Shown piece after piece: positions 1 through 5,689 of a DNA stretch of 5,709 nucleotides. The stretch is from NCBI GenBank assembly GCA_030636245.1, contig DAOVXI010000115.1, forward strand, positions 1 through 5,709, read 5' to 3'. Origin of the DNA: Deltaproteobacteria bacterium. GTDB taxonomy: Bacteria > Desulfobacterota > GWC2-55-46 > DRQE01. The notes below the pieces were generated by a model that did no database searches, was not told the origin of the DNA, and saw only the letters and a program-made list of their open reading frames with translations. The first letter of the stretch is position 1, and every line of letters starts with the position of its first letter. Both the position numbers and the translations under genes were made by a program.

Positions 1-397
1 AGAGGCGATCAATAGCGGTATGCCCACGATCTTTACCTTCAAAGTTAAGATGTATGGCGTGAAACGTTTTTGGCCTGATGACAAAATAGGGACATGGAGG
101 TTTAACCACACGGTCAAGTACGACTCGCTTCTTGAGGAGTACACCGTGACATTGCAGGAATCAGGCGAGATCATAAAGACAAAAGACTTTAATGAGATGA
201 AAAAACTCATGAGCACCGTTAGTGATATGAATATCTCTCCAATGCCAAAGCTAGTTGCAGGGAAAAGTTACAGGATAAAGGTCAAGGCCGAACTCGATCC
301 GGTAAAACTTCCATTTCACCTTGATTATCTTATGTTCTTTGTAAAGCTGTGGGATTTTGAGACCGAGTGGTTTGATCATGGTTTCGAAAGAAATTGA
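1..397 (+). CDS. DUF4390 family protein, 5' end truncated by the window
   Basis: The reading frame is open from base 2 to the TGA at 395-397 and has no stop before the window edge, so the gene starts upstream. The first Met codon in view, at base 20, is probably internal: the six residues before it (EAINSG) continue a pattern typical of DUF4390 proteins, an 'A..nGiP..f.f.v' segment followed by a Trp-containing stretch. The visible 131 residues alternate hydrophobic and polar positions, as in beta strands, and end with an aromatic-rich segment (WDFETEWFDHGF), also typical of the family. Family members usually have an N-terminal signal or membrane segment and are thought to be exported. That part is outside the window. 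Their biochemical role is not known. The gene lies 36 bases before the ntrY-like kinase on the same strand, a recurrent arrangement for this family, so co-transcription and a link to the kinase are likely. Family call fairly confident; function unknown. Confidence 0.8.
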   Translation, partial: EAINSGMPTIFTFKVKMYGVKRFWPDDKIGTWRFNHTVKYDSLLEEYTVTLQESGEIIKTKDFNEMKKLMSTVSDMNISPMPKLVAGKSYRIKVKAELDPVKLPFHLDYLMFFVKLWDFETEWFDHGFERN

Positions 398-421
398 TAG
401 AAAGCGGCTTTTTAGTGCGTT

Positions 422-426
422 AGGGA
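422..426 (+). promoter_or_regulatory. Ribosome binding site supporting the TTG start of ntrY
   Basis: AGGGA lies 7 bases before the TTG at 434. This decides the start. The frame has a TAG stop at 413-415, no ATG or GTG lies in frame between that stop and 434, and the next in-frame Met is near residue 160, beyond three membrane segments. Confidence 0.7.
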
Positions 427-433
427 TATAACC

Positions 434-2674
434 TTGGAACAAAATTCTGATATTCTCAAAATCCAAGAGAAAAGTAAGAGAAGGCGAGAGGTAATAATAA
501 TATTTGTCGTGGTCGCGGCTATTGTTGTTGTGACCTGGTTGGAATCGCATATCTCTGCCATAAGCGGCGATATACCTGTTGCCACGAACATACTTATCCT
601 TGGCCTTATAAATATCAATATAATATTATTGATATTGCTTATCTTCCTTATCTTAAGGAACGCGGTCAAGCTGTTCTTTGAATCAAAGAGAAAGGTTATC
701 GGTTCAAAGCTTAGGGTCAAACTGGTCGCTTCATTTATCGGGCTCTCTATCGTACCGAGCCTGCTGTTGTTCGTTATCGCCATTGGCCTGATAAACAAAA
801 GTATCGATGGCTGGTTCGATATTAAGATAGAGGACTCACTAAAGGAATCGCTTGATGTCGCCCAGAACTACTATAAAGACACGATCGACAGGGTGCAGCG
901 TGGTTCATGGATGATAAGCGAGGGCGTTCTGCATGAAGAGATGCTTCGCCCGGGACCTAAGCTCCACGGTTTTCTGAGCCTAAAACTTAAGGAACATGAT
1001 TATTCCTCCATTGAGGTATATAACATCATGGAGGAAAGGGTCGGCTATGTTCTCTCAAGCAAGGTCAATAAGAACATGGTGCCTGATCTTGACGCAGAGG
1101 ACGTTAAGAAGGCCTTGGTGGAGGAGGCACGAAGTTATGTCGTAACGCATGACATAAGCGATGTCGTAAGAGGTGTCGCTCCTATAGTAACGAAAAGTAT
1201 CGAAGGCGAGAGCATTGTGGGCGCGGTCATTGTAAGCTACTATGTTCCGCGAAGTCTTGTCGCAAAGATGAAGGAGATAAGCGCTACATTTGAAGGGGTT
1301 CAACAGCAAAAGCTGATCAAGAACCCGGTTAAGGCAACATACTTTACGATACTTCTTATAATAACACTGCTCATTATCTTCTTCTCCATCTGGATAGGTC
1401 AGCAGCTGGCAAAAGAGATAACCGTTCCCATAACAGAGCTTGCCGAGGGTACTCATGCTATCGCTAGCGGCAACCTTGACTATAAAATAAATATCAGGCG
1501 TAAGGATGAGATAGGGTTGCTGGTGAATTCTTTTAACCGCATGACGGACGACTTAAGGTCCGGCAAGGAAAGAGTGGAGCATGCGAACCTTGAGCTGCGG
1601 GCCTCTAACTTAGAGCTTGATAGACGCAGACGCTATATAGAGATAATTCTGGGTAATATCCCTGCCGGTGTTATATCGATCGACAAGGTAGGTGAAATTA
1701 CATCTTTTAACAGGATAGCCGCTGAGATGCTCGGCTCAAGTGAGACCGAGGCCTTGGGTAAGAACTATCGGGATGTGCTGCGTCCAAAGGAGCGGGACAC
1801 TTTAAGGGACATGATAAAAGAGATGGCTGAACTCAAAACCGATTTTCTTGATAAGCAGATGAAGGTCGAGCTTGAGGATAGGGTTATATCGGTACTTGTT
1901 AACCTCACGGCTATCGAGGATGAAAAAGGCGATTATGTCGGCATGGTAGCCGTTCTGGATGACCTTACGAACCTGCTTAAAACTCAGAGAATGGTTGCAT
2001 GGAAAGAGGTCGCAAGGAGAATAGCTCATGAGGTCAAGAACCCTCTTACGCCTATTCAGCTTTCGGCCCAGAGGCTAAGGAAAAAATATCTTGAGAAGTT
2101 CTCTTCAAAGGACGGGGCTGTCTTTGACGAGTGCACCTCTACCATTATCGGTCAGGTTGAAGAGCTTAAGAACCTTGTCAATGAGTTCAGTGCTTTTGCA
2201 AGAATGCCTGCGGCAGAGCCGACACCAAATAACCTTAATGAACTTGTTGGAGAGATACTTGCTTTTTATAGGAGCGGGCACAAGGGTTTTGAGTTCATAG
2301 CAGACCTTGATGATGACATGCCTGTTTTAGAGATAGACAAAGAGCAGATAAAAAGGGTATTAATAAATCTTGTGGACAACGCCATTGCCGCTATGGGTGA
2401 CGAGAGGGGACGTGTTGAGATAACCACAAGGTTTGACACTGAACATCAGATAGCTAAGCTTGAGGTCGCGGATACAGGCAGCGGTATACCGCCGGAAGAC
2501 AAGCCAAGGCTTTTCGAGCCTTACTTCTCAACCAAAACTGCGGGTACGGGTCTCGGACTTTCAATAGTTAGTAATATTATTGCCGATCATAACGGCTATA
2601 TCAGGATAAAAGACAATGAGCCGAAAGGAACGCGCTTTTTAATTGAGCTGCCGATAAAAACAATAACAATATGA
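434..2674 (+). CDS. ntrY: NtrY-like membrane sensor histidine kinase (HAMP-PAS-HisKA-HATPase)
   Basis: This 746-residue protein is an inner-membrane histidine kinase and should phosphorylate the NtrX-like regulator encoded next. Three hydrophobic segments near the N terminus (about 19-37, 49-75, 96-120) precede a probable extracytoplasmic sensor region (about 121-300). A fourth membrane segment (about 302-322) leads into a HAMP domain (about 323-377), a coiled linker and a PAS domain (about 398-510). The HisKA H-box is AHEVKNPLTP with His532, in the NtrY form. The ATPase domain shows the N box (Asn645, Asn649), the G1 motif ADTGSGIP (Asp680), the F box FEPYF (694-698) and the G2 motif GTGLGL (704-709), so it looks catalytically complete. 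Length and domain order match NtrY of nitrogen/redox-type NtrYX systems. It starts at TTG behind AGGGA and overlaps ntrX by 4 bases. The actual signal cannot be read from sequence. Family call is strong; the exact physiological role (nitrogen, redox or envelope) is open. Confidence 0.92.
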   Translation: MEQNSDILKIQEKSKRRREVIIIFVVVAAIVVVTWLESHISAISGDIPVATNILILGLININIILLILLIFLILRNAVKLFFESKRKVIGSKLRVKLVASFIGLSIVPSLLLFVIAIGLINKSIDGWFDIKIEDSLKESLDVAQNYYKDTIDRVQRGSWMISEGVLHEEMLRPGPKLHGFLSLKLKEHDYSSIEVYNIMEERVGYVLSSKVNKNMVPDLDAEDVKKALVEEARSYVVTHDISDVVRGVAPIVTKSIEGESIVGAVIVSYYVPRSLVAKMKEISATFEGVQQQKLIKNPVKATYFTILLIITLLIIFFSIWIGQQLAKEITVPITELAEGTHAIASGNLDYKINIRRKDEIGLLVNSFNRMTDDLRSGKERVEHANLELRASNLELDRRRRYIEIILGNIPAGVISIDKVGEITSFNRIAAEMLGSSETEALGKNYRDVLRPKERDTLRDMIKEMAELKTDFLDKQMKVELEDRVISVLVNLTAIEDEKGDYVGMVAVLDDLTNLLKTQRMVAWKEVARRIAHEVKNPLTPIQLSAQRLRKKYLEKFSSKDGAVFDECTSTIIGQVEELKNLVNEFSAFARMPAAEPTPNNLNELVGEILAFYRSGHKGFEFIADLDDDMPVLEIDKEQIKRVLINLVDNAIAAMGDERGRVEITTRFDTEHQIAKLEVADTGSGIPPEDKPRLFEPYFSTKTAGTGLGLSIVSNIIADHNGYIRIKDNEPKGTRFLIELPIKTITI
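611..636. repeat. Perfect inverted repeat, 10-base arms, inside ntrY
   Basis: AATATCAATA (611-620) is exactly complementary in reverse to TATTGATATT (627-636), with a 6-base spacer. It lies within the codons for the second membrane segment (about residues 60-68). It may only reflect Ile/Asn codons ATA, AAT and ATT, but the arms match at all ten positions. Confidence 0.6.
644..660. repeat. Second inverted repeat in ntrY, 7-base arms
   Basis: TTCCTTA (644-650) pairs with TAAGGAA (654-660) around a 3-base loop, 7 bases after the preceding inverted repeat. It is not followed by a T run, so it is not a terminator. It also lies in the codons of the second membrane segment. Confidence 0.55.
2671..2674 (+). 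other. ATGA stop-start overlap coupling ntrY and ntrX
   Basis: The ATG of ntrX (2671-2673) overlaps the TGA of ntrY (2672-2674). The 20 bases upstream are A-rich with no Shine-Dalgarno-like run of G and A at a useful distance. Translation of ntrX therefore probably depends on ribosomes finishing ntrY and reinitiating. Confidence 0.75.
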
Positions 2675-4017
2675 GTACAGTTCTTATAGTAGATGATGAA
2701 GTAAACATCAGGGAATCGCTAAGCGGTGTTCTCTCTGACGAGGGACATCAAACACAGTCCTCGGAAGATGCTGAGAGTGCCCTAAAGTATTTAAAGGAGA
2801 GTCTCCCCGATGTTGTTCTCCTGGATATCTGGATGAGCGGTATGGACGGGCTCACCGCACTTGGTGAGATAAAGAAGTTGTATCCGTCGCTTCCCGTGAT
2901 CATGATCTCCGGTCACGGTAGTGTTGAGACGGCTGTAAAGGCTACTAAACTTGGTGCCTATGATTTCCTTGAGAAGCCGCTTTCTCTTGAGAAGGTTGTG
3001 CTTACCGTAGAGCATGCTATTGAGAGAAAGAAACTTACCGAAGCGAATACCAAGTTTATTCAGGGAGAGAAGGACAAGTATGAGATGATCGGGCACGCCC
3101 CGGTCATAGAGCAGTTAAGAGGCGACATTGAACGTGCCGCCCCCACAACATCCTGGATACTGATAACAGGTGAGAACGGCACCGGCAAGGAGCTTGTAGC
3201 AAGGAATATTCATTTAAGCTCGGAGCGAAACGATAAGCCTTTTGTTGCGTTAAACTGCGCGGCAATTCCCGAGGAGCTTATAGAGAGCGAGTTATTCGGT
3301 CATGAAAAGGGAGCCTTCACAAGTGCTATAGCCAAGAAGAAAGGCCGCTTTGATATGGCGGACGGCGGTACGCTCTTCCTTGATGAGATCGGCGACATGA
3401 GCCTTAAGACCCAGGCAAAGGTACTTAGGATCCTTCAGGAGCAAAGCTTTGAGCGGGTCGGGGGGACTAAAAAAATAGAGGTAGACGTAAGGGTGATCGC
3501 CGCGACAAATAAGGACCTTAAAGAGGAGATGGCAAATGGTAACTTCAGGGAAGACCTTTATTATAGGCTTAATGTAATACCATTCCATGTTCCTCCGCTA
3601 AGGGAGAGGGCTGTGGATATCCCTGTATTCGTTGAGCATTTTCTTAATGTTTTCATAAACCAGACAGGCTCATATGAGATGAAGATAGACATGAAAGCCC
3701 TTGATAAGCTTAGCTCTTATGCGTGGCCCGGCAATGTCAGAGAGCTTAAGAACATCATGGAGAGAGTTGTGATAATGTCCAAGGGTAACGTTATCGGTGT
3801 GGAGGATTTGCCGCAATATATAAGGGGTGAAGATTCAGGTGGTGCGGGAAATGCCATATTTAACGGTACTTTAAGAGAGGCGAGGAAGAACTTTGAGAAG
3901 GAGTTCATATCTATAAAGTTAAAGGAAAATGGAGACAATATCGCAAAGACAGCCGAGGCGATCGGCGTAGAGAGAAGCCATTTATACAGAAAAGTAAAGG
4001 ATTATAAACTAATATAG
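2671..4017 (+). CDS. ntrX: NtrX-like sigma-54-dependent response regulator
   Basis: This 448-residue cytoplasmic regulator is the likely phosphorylation partner of the preceding kinase. The receiver domain (about 1-120) is intact: acidic pocket Asp8-Asp9, phosphoacceptor Asp52, switch Ser80 and Lys102-Pro103. The AAA+ domain (about 137-365) has Walker A GENGTGKE (167-174), Walker B GGTLFLDE (232-239), Sensor I AATN (277-280), candidate arginine-finger residues in FREDLYYRL (Arg293, Arg299) and WPGNVREL (352-359). The sigma-54 contact loop reads GAFTSA (214-219) instead of GAFTGA. A Fis-type helix-turn-helix occupies about 420-445 (NIAKTAEAIGVERSHLYRK). The receiver resembles NtrX more than NtrC (EGH after helix 1, DIWM.G.DGL at the active site, MISGHG..ETAV), and the upstream ntrY-like gene supports this. 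It overlaps ntrY by ATGA, so the two should be made together. NtrC or another two-component activator is the alternative, but less likely. Confidence 0.9.
   Translation: MSTVLIVDDEVNIRESLSGVLSDEGHQTQSSEDAESALKYLKESLPDVVLLDIWMSGMDGLTALGEIKKLYPSLPVIMISGHGSVETAVKATKLGAYDFLEKPLSLEKVVLTVEHAIERKKLTEANTKFIQGEKDKYEMIGHAPVIEQLRGDIERAAPTTSWILITGENGTGKELVARNIHLSSERNDKPFVALNCAAIPEELIESELFGHEKGAFTSAIAKKKGRFDMADGGTLFLDEIGDMSLKTQAKVLRILQEQSFERVGGTKKIEVDVRVIAATNKDLKEEMANGNFREDLYYRLNVIPFHVPPLRERAVDIPVFVEHFLNVFINQTGSYEMKIDMKALDKLSSYAWPGNVRELKNIMERVVIMSKGNVIGVEDLPQYIRGEDSGGAGNAIFNGTLREARKNFEKEFISIKLKENGDNIAKTAEAIGVERSHLYRKVKDYKLI
3541..3566 (+). repeat. 26-base segment repeated exactly in the second activator gene
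   Basis: These 26 bases of ntrX, which encode NFREDLYY and part of the next Arg codon, recur identically at 5072-5097. They cover the conserved arginine-finger region. This is a paralogous coding match, not a mobile repeat. A second exact match of 19 bases lies at 3273-3291 and 4804-4822. Confidence 0.8.
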
Positions 4018-4114
4018 CACATCATGTCACATCAGCTCGCATTCTATTTATTCTACTGTGATAGAGTACATAGTGTCATCTCTTGATATCATCCAAAACG
4101 TCAGCTATAGTTAG

Positions 4115-4141
4115 AAAAGGTACCTTTTTTAATTAAAAGGT
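4115..4141. repeat. Nested AAAAGGT / ACCTTTT / AAAAGGT repeats (operator or weak terminator)
   Basis: AAAAGGT at 4115-4121 joins ACCTTTT at 4122-4128 to make a perfect 14-base palindrome. A second AAAAGGT at 4135-4141 is a direct repeat of the first, exactly 20 bases downstream, and pairs with ACCTTTT across a TTAATT spacer. TTAATT itself recurs at 4129-4134 and 4141-4146. The symmetry and two-helical-turn spacing suit a protein-binding site. The six T's at 4125-4130 also allow a weak intrinsic terminator for ntrYX, although the stems have only two G-C pairs. Function is inferred. Confidence 0.45.
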
Positions 4142-4156
4142 TAATTGACTTATATA
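4127..4156 (+). promoter_or_regulatory. Possible weak promoter for the second activator
   Basis: TTATAT (4150-4155) or TATATA (4151-4156) could serve as a -10 element about 38 to 43 bases before the ATG, with only a poor -35 (TTTTAA, 4127-4132) at 17-base spacing. A good-looking TTGACT at 4145-4150 has no -10 at the right distance. This is a guess based on AT-rich composition and position. Confidence 0.2.
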
Positions 4157-4183
4157 GGAATATCTTCGTCCTGATTTTGCTCT

Positions 4184-4190
4184 GGGGGAG
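4184..4190 (+). promoter_or_regulatory. Ribosome binding site of the second activator
   Basis: GGGGGAG lies 2 bases before the ATG at 4193, so the spacing is short, but the run of G's extends the possible pairing register. The frame has a TGA stop at 4172-4174 and no alternative start between, so 4193 is the only start that keeps the receiver domain. Confidence 0.6.
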
Positions 4191-4192
4191 TC

Positions 4193-5581
4193 ATGGGAAG
4201 TTCTGCTGTACTTATAATCAGCTCTAGTGACGATATAAGAAAGCCTTTGGTGGATGCCATAAGCGGATATGATATCGAGACCGTAGGCTCTAAAGATGAG
4301 GCTGCTGCTAAGCTTAAGCGTATGTTCTTTAAGGTGGTATTTTTTGAGCTTACCGGAAGTTCAAAGGAGAACTACCTGGCCGTAAAAGAGTTAAGAGAAT
4401 ATTTTCCTGACACAGGCGTAGTTCTTATCTGTGAAGCAAGAACGCCCTGTGAGGTCGAAAGGCTTAGAAAGCTCGGGGCCTATGATTGCTTGAAGATCCC
4501 CATAGACCCTAGTATGGTTATGAACATTCTTGAAAGATACAGGACAAGGATGCTTCTTAAAAAAGAGCTTAACTACCTGAAGGAAGAGCTCAATAAACAT
4601 AAAACAAAGGTTGAGATAATAAGCTGTTCAAAGAATATGAAGAAAGTCTTTGAGCTTATACGCATGGTCTCAAAGGCTTCTTCCGGTGTTCTTATCTCCG
4701 GTGAGAGCGGCACAGGTAAGGAGCTTGTCGCAAGGAACATACATGACTTGAGCTCAAGGTTAGGCATGCCGTTCGTAGAGGTTAACTGTGGAGCTGTTCC
4801 GGCGGAGCTTATAGAGAGCGAGCTTTTTGGTCACGAGAAGGGCTCTTTTACCGGAGCAAATACCCAGAAGATAGGCAAGTTCGAGCTTGCCGATGGCGGC
4901 ACATTGTTCCTTGATGAGGTCGGTAGTATTCCGATAAACCTTCAGGTAAAACTCTTAAGAGCTCTTCAGGAGAGGATCATACAAAGGGTTGGCGGCACTA
5001 AAGATATAGCCGTGGATATAAGGGTTATCGCAGCGACCAACAGCAACCTTGAGGAAGAGATAAAAAAAGGCAACTTCAGGGAAGACCTTTATTATAGACT
5101 TAAAGTAGTGCCCATTGAGCTTCCCCCCTTAAGAGAAAGAATAGATGACATGGAGCTACTCATAGAGTGGTTCCTTGAAACCCACAGTAAGGAGTGCCGA
5201 AAAAAGATCCTCGGTATCTCAACCGAGGCAATAAACGCTCTTAAGGGCTACGCCTGGCCCGGCAACGTAAGGGAACTGGAGAATATGATAGAAAGGCTTG
5301 TTGTCTTAGCCCCGAACAACTCGGAGATAACCCTAAAGGATCTTCCGGCGGAGATATCCGCGGTCAGGGTCGACAGGAGAAGATACCCGGTCGATGGCAT
5401 TGACTATAAGGCGGCATTGAGACAATTTGAGGAGAAGTACATAGGAGCTGTCCTAAATGAAGTCGCCTGGAACAAGGGCGAAGCGGCAAAACACATGAAG
5501 GTCCACAGAAATACACTGCTGAACAAGATACGCTCACTCGGATTAAGTAAAGCAAGAGCAAAAGAAAAACCGAAGCTGTAG
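4193..5581 (+). CDS. Sigma-54-dependent activator with a degenerate (pseudo) receiver domain
   Basis: This 462-residue protein has the same layout as NtrX: receiver fold (about 1-118), a charged helical linker (about 112-140), AAA+ domain (about 141-370) and Fis-type helix-turn-helix (about 424-450). The ATPase is complete: Walker A GESGTGKE (170-177), sigma-54 loop GSFTGA (217-222), Walker B GGTLFLDE (235-242), Sensor I AATN (280-283), Arg296 and Arg302 in FREDLYYRL, and WPGNVREL (355-362). The receiver is not: aligned with NtrX, the acidic pair is Ser10-Ser11, the phosphoacceptor is Glu52, the switch Ser is Cys80 and the Lys is Ile102, with Lys101 one place off. GAYD (95-98) is kept, so the fold is probably intact. 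It is unlikely to be switched on by phosphorylation, and no kinase gene of its own is adjacent in view. A basic tail (SKARAKEKPKL) follows the DNA-binding helices. The targets cannot be read from sequence. I do not recognise a specific named gene. Confidence 0.9.
   Translation: MGSSAVLIISSSDDIRKPLVDAISGYDIETVGSKDEAAAKLKRMFFKVVFFELTGSSKENYLAVKELREYFPDTGVVLICEARTPCEVERLRKLGAYDCLKIPIDPSMVMNILERYRTRMLLKKELNYLKEELNKHKTKVEIISCSKNMKKVFELIRMVSKASSGVLISGESGTGKELVARNIHDLSSRLGMPFVEVNCGAVPAELIESELFGHEKGSFTGANTQKIGKFELADGGTLFLDEVGSIPINLQVKLLRALQERIIQRVGGTKDIAVDIRVIAATNSNLEEEIKKGNFREDLYYRLKVVPIELPPLRERIDDMELLIEWFLETHSKECRKKILGISTEAINALKGYAWPGNVRELENMIERLVVLAPNNSEITLKDLPAEISAVRVDRRRYPVDGIDYKAALRQFEEKYIGAVLNEVAWNKGEAAKHMKVHRNTLLNKIRSLGLSKARAKEKPKL
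5072..5097 (+). repeat. Copy of the 26-base segment shared with ntrX
   Basis: This is identical to 3541-3566 of the ntrX-like gene and covers the same NFREDLYY codons. Codon choice is the same at every position, which is more than protein conservation alone requires. Confidence 0.8.
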
Positions 5582-5616
5582 AGTCTCTATACACCTATCC
5601 TTTTCACCTTAAGTTA

Positions 5617-5645
5617 TTGAAAAATACGTATATTTATGTTAAAAA
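5617..5645 (+). promoter_or_regulatory. Candidate promoter for yebC
   Basis: TTGAAA (5617-5622) and TAAAAA (5640-5645) are separated by 17 bases in an AT-rich stretch and would start transcription about 40 bases before yebC. The -10 matches the consensus at four of six positions. TATATT (5629-5634) is a better -10 but lacks a matching -35. The whole 5582-5689 gap has no convincing terminator hairpin, so read-through from the upstream gene is also possible. Confidence 0.3.
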
Positions 5646-5678
5646 TAAATGTCTGATCAAGGCAAATATTTTCAATAT

Positions 5679-5683
5679 AGGGG
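5679..5683 (+). promoter_or_regulatory. Ribosome binding site of yebC
   Basis: AGGGG lies 6 bases before the ATG at 5690, a standard spacing, and supports this ATG as a true start despite the window ending 17 bases later. Confidence 0.65.
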
Positions 5684-5689
5684 TGCGTT

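Larger units (their letters stand above)
4018..4192 (+). other. 175-base AT-rich intergenic region before the second activator
   Basis: I find no credible coding frame here. The first 95 bases hold only a short palindrome, TGATATCA (4084-4091), and a weak imperfect repeat ACTGTG/CATAGT. The distal part contains the AAAAGGT/ACCTTTT repeats and AT-rich candidate promoter sequence described separately. The gap breaks the tight packing of the ntrYX pair, so the second activator may have its own promoter. No -24/-12 sigma-54 promoter with GG and GC spaced by 10 bases was seen. The nearest, ending TTTTGCT before the start codon, has CG instead of GG. Confidence 0.6.

Noticed and set aside
20..397. 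Starting the DUF4390 gene at the first visible ATG (base 20).
   Set aside because: The frame is open to the window edge, and the upstream residues EAINSG fit the family pattern. Starting at 20 would remove the export signal and part of the core.
401..413. AAAGCGGCTTTTT between DUF4390 and ntrY as an intrinsic terminator.
   Set aside because: The stem is only four pairs with a three-base loop, and the T run is short. It lies just before the ntrY ribosome binding site in what looks like an operon.
412..798. Open frame on the minus strand antisense to the start of ntrY.
   Set aside because: It lies opposite a well-supported gene with clear domains, has low-complexity composition that mirrors the hydrophobic codons of ntrY, and shows no recognisable motif.
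2091..2300. Short plus-strand frame inside ntrY.
   Set aside because: It overlaps the HisKA-ATPase linker of ntrY in another frame and has no plausible family features.
4145..4150. TTGACT as a -35 box for the second activator.
   Set aside because: No -10-like hexamer occurs 15 to 19 bases downstream. The only TATA-like sequence overlaps or directly follows it.
4166..4181. Sigma-54 promoter before the second activator (ends in TTTTGCT).
   Set aside because: The -24 element reads TCGTCC and lacks the essential GG at the right spacing. It would also place the start of transcription at about the start codon.
5622..5650. AT-rich inverted repeats (AAATA/TATTT and ATTTAT/ATAAAT) as a terminator after the second activator.
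   Set aside because: The stems contain only A-T pairs and are not followed by a T run. They are more likely ordinary AT-rich promoter sequence.
5661..5674. Sigma-54 promoter before yebC (GGCAAATATTTTCA).
   Set aside because: The GG is present, but the -12 element reads TTCA instead of TTGC, and it would place transcription start only a few bases before the ATG.
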